A DNA stretch of 64,000 nucleotides from Shewanella sediminis HAW-EB3 (GTDB lineage Bacteria; Pseudomonadota; Gammaproteobacteria; Enterobacterales; Shewanellaceae). The position numbers and the translations under genes were made by a program. Each line of letters opens with the position of its first letter. Position 1 is the first letter of the stretch. Shown here one piece after another: positions 36,997-45,256 of the stretch. The DNA is taken from NCBI RefSeq assembly GCF_000018025.1, contig NC_009831.1, positions 3,968,001 through 4,032,000 on the forward strand, read 5' to 3'. Under the pieces are notes generated by a model, which made no database searches, was not told where the DNA came from, and saw only the letters and a program-made list of their open reading frames with translations.

Positions 36997-37063
36997 ACGA
37001 ACCAGCCCCCATGCCTCTCCTCACTCAATTTCACACCTTGACCCGATGCACTCGCTAAGCCGC

Positions 37064-37119
37064 CTGTCATCTTTCTTTCATCATCTTGTCATCGATTTGT
37101 CATAGGGAGTTTTTATTCT
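37064..37119 (+). promoter_or_regulatory. PhoB-dependent promoter (two Pho boxes plus -10)
   Basis: Four 7-base repeats at exact 11-base intervals: CTGTCAT 37064, CTTTCAT 37075, TTGTCAT 37086 and TTGTCAT 37097. Ten bases after the last repeat lies TATTCT (37114-37119). This is the arrangement of PhoB-activated promoters, where Pho boxes replace the -35 element. It points at the small gene at 37185. Confidence 0.88.
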
Positions 37120-37184
37120 CATCTCCACAGCATGAGAAAGGACAGCGACACATGGAATTAGCCGCTGCTTAATTGGAGATGAAT

Positions 37185-37355
37185 ATGACAAACTTCTATG
37201 AAAACAGTGATCCGCTCTGGGAAAGTGAGGACGAAAATGGTCAGGCTAAACAGAGAAGTAAGCGAAATAAGCACAGACGCAGGCAAGAGTCAGTTCAGAA
37301 GCGTCAATACTTCGAGGGGCTCGAAGGTGAGTATCAGGAGCAGAAGTGGCAATAA
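37185..37355 (+). CDS. Small charged protein of the predicted Pho regulon (56 aa)
   Basis: ATG 37185 is preceded by ggag at 37175-37178, which rules against the upstream TTG/ATG codons at 37173 and 37179. The peptide starts MTNFYENSDPLWESEDENG, has a strongly basic centre (RSKRNKHRRRQ) and ends GEYQEQKWQ; there is no signal peptide or membrane segment. About 65 bases upstream of it is a perfect PhoB promoter, so it should be induced by phosphate starvation. I do not recognise a family, and function is unknown. Confidence 0.72.
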   Translation: MTNFYENSDPLWESEDENGQAKQRSKRNKHRRRQESVQKRQYFEGLEGEYQEQKWQ

Positions 37356-37436
37356 CCTTAGCTAAGCAAGGAATGCTCGTGGTTTAAGGCCAAGTACTGA
37401 CATTGATACAAGCTCCTGCGACTCACAGCCCAGACG

Positions 37437-39107
37437 CTATACCAACGAATCCATCGGAATCGTTCTGCTTTGGCTGTGCTTGAGTCGACGTTTCTCCGCC
37501 TTACGAATATACATATTCATATCTGCCGTTCTCAACCACTCACTGGCATCATTCGCATCCTGATTTAAGGCATAACCATAGCTCAGCCCGGTATCTTTAC
37601 CGCCCTCTTTTTCGATAGTTATTGAGAGTTCAGCTAACCGGGCTTCGATATCGGGAGTCTGCTCGACCGATACCAGAATAACAAAGTTATCGCCTCCGAT
37701 ACGAAACAGACTCGTGTTTTCAAACCCATCACAGATGGCTGTCAATTGTTTAGCCGCATACTGCAATAAACAATCTCCCTCTTGATGCCCAAGCTGGTGA
37801 TTGACCTGCTTGAGGCCATCGAGATCTAATAGAAACAGATGCTGAGTTTGCTTCGCATCTTTGCCAAGTAATGTCTCAGACTGCATAAACTCATCGAACG
37901 CATGACGATTCGGTAGCTGGGTCAGCCGATCTTGACGTACCTTTTCCCAGGCCTCCCCTAATGTTTCTATGTATGTTTTCCGCTCTTCGGAGAGTAACTT
38001 TATCTTATTTGCCAGCGCCAGTGATAAAAGCAGGGCATCGGCGGTGCCGCCCACCAAGGTGGCTAGCTCGGCGTACGCAAAAAAGTCCGGAGTGAGTCCC
38101 AGGTTACCGGGTAAGATAATCACAGCTGGCAGTAACAGGCAGGTAAAGGCAAAGATAAAATAACGTGCAGGGGAAAATCCTTTGAGCAGACAAACATTGC
38201 CACATGTGATGGCAAGCGCGATCCAGAGCATGATTAACACAGAGGCGATGAGCGCCGTATGAGAGACCAGAAAGATACTTGTCGGCAAGGCAATCACACA
38301 GGCCCACAACAACACTTTACTTAAATACCATAACTGAGGTGAATATTCAGGAAGCTGGAGAAAGTGCTTATAAAATAGGATATTAAAAATCGGCAAACCA
38401 ATAAAGAACAGATGATGAAGCTCTAAGTTATGAAAGCTCATTAAGTGAGCCGGTATATGGAAAGTTAAGCCCCACCCTACAAAGTAAACCAATACATATA
38501 GGCCATAATAGAGAAAGGCCCGGTCTAAAATTGAGGTGTAAATTAGTAAATTATATAGAGCAATAAACAAGAGGCCGCCGAGGCATAAGATCACCGCCAT
38601 CGCCTCCAGATCTGAACTCCTCTTATGTTCACCGTATGCATTTAGCTCCACTTTAGGAACCGAAGAGAAGTAGCGGCTCTCCATTCGAACAATTAACCAG
38701 TACTCTACGCCGTAATTTAATTCAACTTGGCGACCATAATCGAACAGGAATTCATAGGGTGCATCGTAGCCGCTGTGTGCCTTTTGATAACTGCCATCAT
38801 CTCCGATAACGTAGTAATCCAGTGACTCCACTACTGAGTTTCTAACATTGATCACCCACTCAGGCTCAGCTTCATACATCAAAACAGGCATGGCTAACCA
38901 ATAACTCCCACCCGTTAGACCGATCTTGTCGGCTTTTTCCAGCGTTGACATCCACGTCATCACATCACTGTGCTTAGAGGGAGCACTTTCACGGGGAGAG
39001 GCATGAAACAGAAACGATTGATCCAGAGAGGGAGCCGCGAAGGAGACGAAACTGCACCCGATAAGGCTCAAACACAGAAGTAATAAAACGCACGCTCTAT
39101 GGATCAT
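37437..39107 (-). CDS. 7TMR-DISM sensor with GGDEF-like domain (GGDNF)
   Basis: 556 residues. Signal peptide (to SFA), a periplasmic 7TMR-DISMED2-type beta domain (GGSYWLAMPVLMYEAEPEW, VESLDYYVI), seven membrane helices between about residues 175 and 365, a short coiled coil and a GGDEF domain (DRLTQLPNRHAFDEFM, LDLDGLKQVN). The signature is RIGGDNF, with Asn replacing the catalytic Glu. The rest of the domain is well kept, so it may bind GTP or c-di-GMP without making it. A C-terminal R/K-rich tail follows. Confidence 0.88.
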   Translation of the reverse strand: MIHRACVLLLLCLSLIGCSFVSFAAPSLDQSFLFHASPRESAPSKHSDVMTWMSTLEKADKIGLTGGSYWLAMPVLMYEAEPEWVINVRNSVVESLDYYVIGDDGSYQKAHSGYDAPYEFLFDYGRQVELNYGVEYWLIVRMESRYFSSVPKVELNAYGEHKRSSDLEAMAVILCLGGLLFIALYNLLIYTSILDRAFLYYGLYVLVYFVGWGLTFHIPAHLMSFHNLELHHLFFIGLPIFNILFYKHFLQLPEYSPQLWYLSKVLLWACVIALPTSIFLVSHTALIASVLIMLWIALAITCGNVCLLKGFSPARYFIFAFTCLLLPAVIILPGNLGLTPDFFAYAELATLVGGTADALLLSLALANKIKLLSEERKTYIETLGEAWEKVRQDRLTQLPNRHAFDEFMQSETLLGKDAKQTQHLFLLDLDGLKQVNHQLGHQEGDCLLQYAAKQLTAICDGFENTSLFRIGGDNFVILVSVEQTPDIEARLAELSITIEKEGGKDTGLSYGYALNQDANDASEWLRTADMNMYIRKAEKRRLKHSQSRTIPMDSLV

Positions 39108-39390
39108 TGCGATAAGCCCAGATAGATAGCGAATAGGTGTTATTTTTTCGGCTCCTCGAAGAGGGTCGAATACAAAGCGACAACAAGATCAATTCTATTA
39201 ACGCTAAGAGCGGTTTGCAACTTAATAGGTCATATTTACTGAGTTTAAAATATTGGAGGGGGAATTGGGGTGCTGGCGACACTCGCATGTCAGGAAGGAT
39301 AGCCGCGTAACAATCCTATGATTGGGACTGTTACGCAGAATAAATGCGATTTTTCAGCCTATTGATAAATTGGCTAACTCTATACCAAGC

Positions 39391-39930
39391 TTAGAAACTC
39401 GCCTGTCCACCGATATAGAAGCCACTATCAAATGTTGAGTTTGAGGCATTGTCGTACTGGAAACGAATATTCCTGTAACCTGCAAATAACGCCAGATTCG
39501 GATTGAGTTTAAACTGCACCTTGCTGTCTAATTCGTACTGGCCATCGACGCTACCGAAAGAGAGTACCGTTGGCGCGTAATAACCTGAAGCATGAAATGA
39601 TACATTAGAGCCTAAGTCCATTGCATAACGACCACCAATTCCCACGACACTGCCATTTGCACTCTGTTTTGCCCAGACATAGGAATATTTAGCTCCTATT
39701 TCAAAATGATGTATGCCTGCATCGTGCTCTATGTGCATGGCTGTGGATGCAAGGTGGCCGCCATCGTTAGAGTAGATATAACCCACAGAGGCATTGGAGT
39801 GTTTGTTAAGATCGAAGATAAGATCGGTGGAGATCACATTATCATTCAGGCCAAGACTAAAATCATTGGCATGAGCGGTAATGGAAACACTGGATAGAAG
39901 GAGTGCGCAACCCCACATTTTAAGTTTCAT
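39391..39930 (-). CDS. YfaZ-family outer-membrane protein
   Basis: 179 residues. Signal peptide ends AHA; the mature protein is a run of amphipathic strands (FSLGLNDNVISTDLIFDL, ASVGYIYSNDGGHLAST, HHFEIGAKYSYVWAKQ) ending in a C-terminal aromatic (GGQASF) as expected for Bam-assembled barrels. It is an eight-strand-sized barrel. The function of YfaZ-like proteins is unknown. A hairpin (gcgtaaca/tgttacgc, 39307-39338) lies downstream without a T-run. Confidence 0.82.
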   Translation of the reverse strand: MKLKMWGCALLLSSVSITAHANDFSLGLNDNVISTDLIFDLNKHSNASVGYIYSNDGGHLASTAMHIEHDAGIHHFEIGAKYSYVWAKQSANGSVVGIGGRYAMDLGSNVSFHASGYYAPTVLSFGSVDGQYELDSKVQFKLNPNLALFAGYRNIRFQYDNASNSTFDSGFYIGGQASF

Positions 39931-40137
39931 ATAAACCTCAGTTTTTCGTTTTCACAATAATACCAAAAACGCTACCACCAAAATATATATCATTGTTTTA
40001 AAAAGATAAAAAACAATAGAAACAAACAAGGCAGTAATTAAATATTCACATTCAGGTTAAGTTCACAACATTCAATCAAAGGTCGGGCACCATGTGACAG
40101 GCTGTATCGCGGCGTTCAGCGCTACGAAACGCCAATT

Positions 40138-40184
40138 GAGTTGCGCGCAACTCACTTGCGCACAATGGTCTATGTTGTTATATT
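40138..40184 (+). promoter_or_regulatory. Promoter with overlapping palindrome before glutathione peroxidase
   Basis: A 16-base perfect palindrome, GAGTTGCG/CGCAACTC (40138-40153), abuts a second related half, TTGCGCACAA. The latter supplies the -35 element (TTGCGC 40156-40161); after 17 bases comes TATATT (40179-40184). The layout suggests a repressor operator, for example a peroxide-sensing MarR-type protein as known for gpx in Pseudomonas. No such regulator gene is next to it. Confidence 0.6.
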
Positions 40185-40209
40185 AAACAAAACAGATGAG
40201 GAAAAAGAG

Positions 40210-40695
40210 ATGACGACATCCATTTATGATTTTTCGGTCAAGGATATTCAGGGAGAAGCAGTTTCGCTTTCTCAATTCAAAGGCAAGGTACTGCTCATAG
40301 TTAATACCGCCAGTGCTTGTGGTTTCACGCCTCAATATAAAAGCCTGCAGGCGCTCTACGAAAAGTATGGACCAGATAATTTCGTCATACTGGGGTTTCC
40401 CTGTAATCAATTCGGTGAACAAGAGAGCGGTAGTGAAGATCAAATTCAATCTTTTTGTGAATTGAACTTCGGGGTCAGTTTCCCACTGTTTGAAAAAATA
40501 GAGGTCAATGGCGAAGGAGCGCACCCGCTATATCAATATATGAAATCATCGGCTAAAGGCATATTGGGCAGCGAAGGGATAAAGTGGAATTTTACTAAAT
40601 TCTTAATCGATGCAGACGGAAAGGTTCTCGAGCGTTACGCCTCAACCACTAAACCCGAATCGATAGAAAAGAGAATAATTAGTTTACTTGAATAA
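40210..40695 (+). CDS. Glutathione peroxidase (cysteine type)
   Basis: 161 residues from ATG 40210 with RBS gaggaaaaagag; the frame is open upstream but includes the promoter. The peroxidatic residue is Cys37 in NTASACGFTPQY (not selenocysteine), with the family partners Gln in GFPCNQFGEQE and Trp/Asn in IKWNFTKFLID. It reduces hydrogen peroxide and lipid hydroperoxides, usually with thioredoxin or glutathione as donor. Monocistronic. Confidence 0.93.
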   Translation: MTTSIYDFSVKDIQGEAVSLSQFKGKVLLIVNTASACGFTPQYKSLQALYEKYGPDNFVILGFPCNQFGEQESGSEDQIQSFCELNFGVSFPLFEKIEVNGEGAHPLYQYMKSSAKGILGSEGIKWNFTKFLIDADGKVLERYASTTKPESIEKRIISLLE

Positions 40696-40750
40696 ACAAT
40701 AAGATAAATAAATTCGTGCAAAAAACCACAAAAAACATGATTACTTTTTG

Positions 40751-40776
40751 AACTTTTACGTCTCTGGAGCATCAAA
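40751..40776 (+). promoter_or_regulatory. Sigma-E promoter of sRNA copy 1
   Basis: AACTT (40751-40755), 16-base spacer, TCAAA (40772-40776): both elements match the RpoE consensus. Confidence 0.75.
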
Positions 40777-40782
40777 ATATAT

Positions 40783-40887
40783 GAACAGCGAAATGCTTTT
40801 TCTTGTTCATCATTCTCCCGGGACTTCTAGCGCGGTCCCCTTGATCTTTCGAGATCATCAGGCAGCCAGATGGTTGCCCTTTTTTTG
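40783..40887 (+). ncRNA. Predicted sigma-E-dependent small RNA, copy 1
   Basis: The start site is inferred a few bases after the -10 element. The roughly 105-base RNA begins with ATGAAC, which can pair with its own GTTCAT at 40805-40810. It carries the family element GTTCATCATTCTCCC, a small hairpin gggac/gtccc that encloses the family motif CTAGCGC (40827-40833), a tgatc/gatca hairpin, and a terminator ggcagcc-agat-ggttgcc followed by T7. An open frame crosses it from 40748 but reads through the terminator and is not conserved among copies, so I call it RNA, not protein. Confidence 0.7.
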
Positions 40888-40973
40888 CCTGCAGCATTTG
40901 TCTGCAACAAGAGCACGCCGAAGAATTTTGATCGATTCAAAAAGATTTTTTAAACTATTTATTACCCGATTTG

Positions 40974-40999
40974 AACTTTTCGCCATAGTGACACTCTGA
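40974..40999 (+). promoter_or_regulatory. Sigma-E promoter of sRNA copy 2
   Basis: AACTT (40974-40978), 16-base spacer, TCTGA (40995-40999). Confidence 0.75.
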
Positions 41000-41005
41000 A
41001 TATAT

Positions 41006-41197
41006 GTAGCGAGTTAAGTGTTACATGTTAATGTTTTCATCATGGTTCATCACCTCCCTTTAGGGTCTCAACTGAGTTCCCGCAGGAAGAGTTAAGCAGA
41101 CTGCTAGCGCTAATTGCTTATCGATTCCAGATACTGATTCTTATTAAGAATGTTATGGCATCCCAACTCGATAGAGAAAATGGATGCCATTTTTTTT
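41006..41197 (+). ncRNA. Predicted sigma-E-dependent small RNA, copy 2
   Basis: About 190 bases. Family element GTTCATCACCTCCC at 41045-41058, then a hairpin gggtctca/tgagttccc, motif CTAGCGC (41104-41110), and a perfect terminator atggcatcc (41155-41163) / ggatgccat (41182-41190) followed by T7. The sequence between the shared elements differs from copies 3-6, while the order of elements and the hairpin position are kept. Its first ATG is followed directly by TAG, so no peptide is conserved. Confidence 0.72.
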
Positions 41198-41300
41198 GTC
41201 TGTTTAAAGCAGTGATAAGTGCAGTAGCCCCAGGAAACGGACAGACTAACCACACAGCTCACGGCAGCTTACCAAACCGATGAATCGAACTTAATACGGT

Positions 41301-43094
41301 TTATGACGAGGTAAATTTTAAACTCTTATCCAGTTGAACCACGATAGATGGGTGATAGCCCTTTCTGGCCTTATCATAAATTGCTTTAATCTCTGTATCG
41401 TAACCCGCCACCTGAAGTTCAGAGAACAGAGGTCTGACAAACTTACCTCGCCCGATCCGAATTAAGTACTCCGTCAGTGCAGGAAGGACCGGGTCATAAT
41501 GGTTTCGAATCGCCACACGGAACCAGTCACAAGCGATTTCAGCATTGGTAGACGCCGTTAATTTGAAGCAATCATCTAACTCCATCAACTGGGCCTGCGG
41601 TAATACTTCCGGCAAACTAGTCAGGAAATATTGCCAATGGTGTACACGCCAACTCTGCGTCGCTAATGATTCGGCGCTAGCCCCTTTCAACCACATTGAA
41701 AGTGCAACATCGACCTTATCAAGACTATCCGATTGAGGAGGTGTAAAGCACGAAGGCATACCACAGCCATAGATCCACTCTAACAACTCAGCCTCGGTAA
41801 TTTTATCGGCGTGTTGGATCAGTAACGTATCTCTGGCGTATTCAACAAACACTTCGGTCGTTATCGCCTGAAATGCGAAATGCTGAACATAGTGATAGAG
41901 AAACTTATCGAATACCTCTCTACCTAGTCGTTTCTCGAGATCGTGAACAAACATTGACGCCTTGTCATAGGTAAAGCGATTGAAGGCATCATTGGGATCT
42001 TGTGTCTGTACATTCGCGGGGAGGTTTTGAGCTTCAAATGCCGTTGTCGCCAGCTCCTCCTTTAAGCGTCCATACTCTATGACGACTTCAAGCTCCGCCT
42101 GCTCTTTACCGAATACCGCCTCGACTATCCGGTTAGTGAAGTAGGTCGTAAAACCTTCGTTCAGCCAGAGATCTCGCCAGGTGGCGTTGCTGACTAAGTT
42201 TCCGGTCCATGAGTGTGCCAACTCATGGGCAACGGTGGACACTAAACTCTTATCGCCCGCAATCAAGGTCGGGGTGATGAATGCCAGTCGTGGGTTCTCC
42301 ATCCCCCCAAACGGAAAACTGGGCGGCAATACAATCATGTCATATCGCCCCCAGGGGTAGGGCCCTAGCAAGGATTCGGCAATTTCAACCATCTTCTCGG
42401 TGTCTTCAAACTCTTTTACTGCAGCGGCCAGCACTTCCGGTTCGGCATAGACACCGGTTCGCTCTCCAATTTTGCCAAAGGCAAGCTCTCCCACCGCTAT
42501 CGCTAACAGGTGAGTCGGCATCGCCTTCTCCATCGAGAAGGTAAACAGCCCGTCTAAATCCGCACCGGCATCGTTCATCGCACTCATAACGGCGCGCATG
42601 CCAAGTGGCACGGTAACACTGGCTTCGAAGGTTATTCGGGCCTTGGGGCTGTCTTGCAGTGGGATCCAACTTCTTGCATTAATCGGTTGAGATTGGCTAA
42701 ACAGAAATGGCAGTTTTTTACCGCTGGTTTGCTCCGGCGTCAGCCATTGTAAACCTTGTGCATCGGGGGAAGTAAGGTAATGCACCCTGACCTTAGTTGT
42801 TGCCGACTTCAATGCAATATTCAGTCTCTGTCCTAAGACTGAGTCCTCTCTATCTATGTTAAAGGCTAACAGCTCTTCATTATCATCCACCACCTTAATA
42901 ATCGATAGTTCGCGCAGATCCAACCAAAGTTCACGACAGGATTTGTCGATAAACTCCAGATCGAGTTCGGCAACACCCGATAACTGCTTAGAGTGAAAAT
43001 CGACATCGAGTGTAAGTGCAAGGTGTCGAACTCTGACTTCATCTACGTTGGCGAATGAATGATAGTCGTGATTGTTATCCCATCGATTTGGCAC
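41301..43094 (-). CDS. M1-family metallopeptidase (leukotriene-A4-hydrolase-like aminopeptidase)
   Basis: 597 residues, the size of the LTA4H-type M1 enzymes. N-terminal saddle domain, then the exopeptidase motif FGGMENPRL, zinc site HELAHSWTGN near residue 289 with the third ligand Glu in WLNEGFTTYFTNRI, and an LTA4H-type helical C-terminal domain (RVHHWQYFLTSLPEVL to the end). No signal peptide, so cytoplasmic. It removes N-terminal residues from peptides. Its gene separates the two sRNA clusters. Confidence 0.93.
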   Translation of the reverse strand: MPNRWDNNHDYHSFANVDEVRVRHLALTLDVDFHSKQLSGVAELDLEFIDKSCRELWLDLRELSIIKVVDDNEELLAFNIDREDSVLGQRLNIALKSATTKVRVHYLTSPDAQGLQWLTPEQTSGKKLPFLFSQSQPINARSWIPLQDSPKARITFEASVTVPLGMRAVMSAMNDAGADLDGLFTFSMEKAMPTHLLAIAVGELAFGKIGERTGVYAEPEVLAAAVKEFEDTEKMVEIAESLLGPYPWGRYDMIVLPPSFPFGGMENPRLAFITPTLIAGDKSLVSTVAHELAHSWTGNLVSNATWRDLWLNEGFTTYFTNRIVEAVFGKEQAELEVVIEYGRLKEELATTAFEAQNLPANVQTQDPNDAFNRFTYDKASMFVHDLEKRLGREVFDKFLYHYVQHFAFQAITTEVFVEYARDTLLIQHADKITEAELLEWIYGCGMPSCFTPPQSDSLDKVDVALSMWLKGASAESLATQSWRVHHWQYFLTSLPEVLPQAQLMELDDCFKLTASTNAEIACDWFRVAIRNHYDPVLPALTEYLIRIGRGKFVRPLFSELQVAGYDTEIKAIYDKARKGYHPSIVVQLDKSLKFTSS

Positions 43095-43248
43095 TGGTTC
43101 TTCCTTTTAAAAGCGGCAGAGTAAGAGACTTCTTATCGTTTTAAATATATTACATTAGGTTTGGTTGTCATGGTAATTGACATAAATACACTAAGATGAA
43201 ACACTTGGCGGATATTGTATACAAAAGCCATTTTTGAGGAAACATTTA

Positions 43249-44133
43249 GTGAACAGAACTCATTTACTCCCTATCACCGGCATCTTATGTTTGTGCTCAT
43301 CTATGGTACAAGGCCAGGAAATTGCGCCATTACCTGAAGTGTTGATACAGAACCATGCATGCAGCGACACCATAGTGATCCGCTCTCAAGCATTGACGAA
43401 AACTCAGATAGAGCAAGCCTGTGAACTAATGAGTAAGCAGGAGGTTAAGTTTCATCAGCTTTTTGGTACTCAAGGTAAACCGGTAACGAATGATAATAAT
43501 GTGAGCATGCGAGCGAATGTCTACCACTCCAGTGACGATTACAAGCGCTATGTGACGGCTCATTTCGATGTGCCCAGTGACAATGGCGGCATGTTCTTAG
43601 AGGGGTTACCACACAAGGCTGACAATCAGGCAGAATTTGTTGCCTATGAAAAAAAGGGGCAGATCTGGAACCTGGCACATGAATATGTGCACTATTTAGA
43701 TGGGCACTTCAACTTGTATGGTGATTTTTGTGCATCACTGCATGACTCCCACAGCGCCCCCGAATACTGCCCCAAACCAGCACCTCTGCTCCCCCACTTA
43801 GTGTGGTGGAGTGAAGGGTTAGGCGAGTACATCTCTCATGGCGATGATAATGCACCAGCCATTGCCATAGCGAAGAGACCCACCAGCGAAGGGAAAAACT
43901 ATCAACTGAGTGAGCTGTTTAACACCAGCTATGAGAAAAATGGCGGCGGTGAGCGTGTCTATCGGTGGGGCTATCTCGCTGTGCGCTTTATGATGGAGCA
44001 ACATAAAGATAAGGTCGATACCATGCTTTCTTTTACCCGTAAGGGCGACTATCCAAGATATCAAGCCCTGGTTAATGAGTGGGGAACCAGCATGGATGAG
44101 GAGTTCCAGAGCTGGTTAAAGAGATTAAGTTAA
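43249..44133 (+). CDS. Secreted collagenase-like (M9) metalloprotease core
   Basis: 294 residues from GTG 43249, with gagga eight bases upstream; a TTG five codons earlier is the only other option. Signal peptide to VQG. The zinc site H144-E-Y-V-H148 in NLAHEYVHYLDGHFNLYG and E189 in VWWSEGLGEYISHGDDN match the gluzincin core of bacterial collagenases (M9), which also read HEYVHYLDG..WWxEGxxEY. The activator domain and PKD/collagen-binding domains of real collagenases are absent. Activity is likely proteolytic, with the substrate open. Confidence 0.8.
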   Translation: MNRTHLLPITGILCLCSSMVQGQEIAPLPEVLIQNHACSDTIVIRSQALTKTQIEQACELMSKQEVKFHQLFGTQGKPVTNDNNVSMRANVYHSSDDYKRYVTAHFDVPSDNGGMFLEGLPHKADNQAEFVAYEKKGQIWNLAHEYVHYLDGHFNLYGDFCASLHDSHSAPEYCPKPAPLLPHLVWWSEGLGEYISHGDDNAPAIAIAKRPTSEGKNYQLSELFNTSYEKNGGGERVYRWGYLAVRFMMEQHKDKVDTMLSFTRKGDYPRYQALVNEWGTSMDEEFQSWLKRLS

Positions 44134-44198
44134 GCCCTCTGTTTCCAATAGTTTTAAAAGATATAAGAAAATAGATAAAAAAAAGGGATGAAAGATTG

Positions 44199-44224
44199 AA
44201 CCAATTAAAAAATGGTCTGTCTTA
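44199..44224 (+). promoter_or_regulatory. Degenerate sigma-E-like promoter of sRNA copy 3
   Basis: AACCA-N16-TCTTA at the position that aligns with AACTT-N16-TCTGA of the other copies; the bases that matter most for sigma-E are altered. Confidence 0.4.
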
Positions 44225-44230
44225 TTTTAT

Positions 44231-44404
44231 GAATCCGTTACATTGCATCATTTTTTGTTTTGTTACCGTTCATCATCATTCTCCCTTGGTAACCTGTTTG
44301 GGTTATCTAAAGAAGGCTCAGGCCCTGCTAGCGCTCAGTCAGACTCTTCTTTTTAAGTTTATCGAACTTTTTATGGCAACCCGATAAGGGTTGCCATTTT
44401 TTTT
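44231..44404 (+). ncRNA. Predicted small RNA, copy 3 (weak or decayed promoter)
   Basis: From the family element GTTCATCATCATTCTCCC (44268-44285) onward it is nearly identical to copies 4 and 5: hairpin ggtaacc-tgtttg-ggttatc, motif CTAGCGC (44328-44334) and terminator atggcaaccc (44373-44382) / gggttgccat (44388-44397) plus T8. Upstream of the element it differs. An open frame (44196-44387) exists through the whole unit only in this copy and is interrupted in copies 4 and 5, so it is not evidence for a protein. Confidence 0.55.
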
Positions 44405-44574
44405 GCCCGCGACTCTCATTACGCTCTTCTCGTTACCCGCTTCTAGTCCCCTCTTCTAATGAATAGTGCAGCACTAATACCAATCGGTATAACCGCCTTT
44501 CAAAGAGAGTAAGCCCGGCATATAAACAATTTTGAACTTTTTAGATATTTTTAACTATTTTAACTATTGCTATG

Positions 44575-44600
44575 AACTTTTTAAATTTGCTGCACTCTGA
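44575..44600 (+). promoter_or_regulatory. Sigma-E promoter of sRNA copy 4
   Basis: AACTT (44575-44579), 16-base spacer, TCTGA (44596-44600). A second gaactttt at 44533 has no matching -10 element. Confidence 0.78.
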
Positions 44601-44606
44601 GTATAT

Positions 44607-44803
44607 GAACCGAATTTATGGCTTCGATGGTTAACACTTAATAATTATCGATTACCGCTTTTTCACTGTTCATCATCATCTCCCTTGGTAACCTGTTTGG
44701 GTTATCTAAAGAAGGCTCAGACATTGCTAGCGCTCAGTCAGACTCTTCTTTTTAAGTTTATCGAACTTTTTATGGCAACCCGATAAGGGTTGCCATTTTT
44801 TTT
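44607..44803 (+). ncRNA. Predicted sigma-E-dependent small RNA, copy 4
   Basis: About 197 bases. Begins around ATGAACCGAATTTATGG, has GTTCATCATCAT (44668-44679) directly followed by CTCCC (44680-44684), hairpin ggtaacc/ggttatc, CTAGCGC (44727-44733), and terminator atggcaaccc/gggttgccat then T8. The 5' ATGAAC can pair with the GTTCAT of the element. The unit is repeated downstream as copy 5. Confidence 0.75.
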
Positions 44804-45012
44804 ACCCATTTTCCATCTCCGGTCCGGCTCGATTGATGACGCACCACAGTTTTAAAAGATCGCCGCAGCGCTAACGAACCATCGCGCCTCTAACTTACCG
44901 CACCGCCTCACCGAACTGTCAGCTCCGTATTGAGATAAAATAGCGAGATAAAAATAGCGAGATAAAAAATAGTGAGATCTTATTTATTTTAACTATTTCA
45001 GATAAACCAATG

Positions 45013-45038
45013 AACTTTTTAAGCTGACAGCACTCTGA
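45013..45038 (+). promoter_or_regulatory. Sigma-E promoter of sRNA copy 5
   Basis: AACTT (45013-45017), 16-base spacer, TCTGA (45034-45038). Confidence 0.78.
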
Positions 45039-45044
45039 GTATAT

Positions 45045-45256
45045 GAACCGAATTTATGGCTTCGATGGTTAGCACTAGTAAATTATTAGTTATCTAGTTA
45101 TCGATTACCGCTTTTTCACTGTTCATCATCATCTCCCTTGGTAACCTGTTTGGGTTATCTAAAGAAGGCTCAGACATTGCTAGCGCTCAGTCAGACTCTT
45201 CTTTTTAAGTTTATCGAACTTTTTATGGCAACCCGATAAGGGTTGCCATTTTTTTT
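45045..45256 (+). ncRNA. Predicted sigma-E-dependent small RNA, copy 5
   Basis: About 212 bases, nearly identical to copy 4 except for a short AT-rich insertion near 45075-45098 before the family element. GTTCATCATCAT 45121-45132, CTCCC 45133-45137, CTAGCGC 45180-45186, terminator atggcaaccc/gggttgccat ending in T8 at 45256. Confidence 0.75.

Noticed and set aside
38500..38560. AT-rich stretch inside the 7TMR-DISM gene as a promoter region
   Set aside because: It encodes conserved membrane helices and is explained by hydrophobic codons.
40748..40999. 83-codon open frame through sRNA copies 1 and 2
   Set aside because: It reads through a terminator with a T7 tract and into the next promoter, has no ribosome-binding site, and is not conserved in the other copies.
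44196..44387. 63-codon open frame across sRNA copy 3
   Set aside because: The corresponding frame is stopped after nine codons in copies 4 and 5, while RNA elements and terminator are kept.
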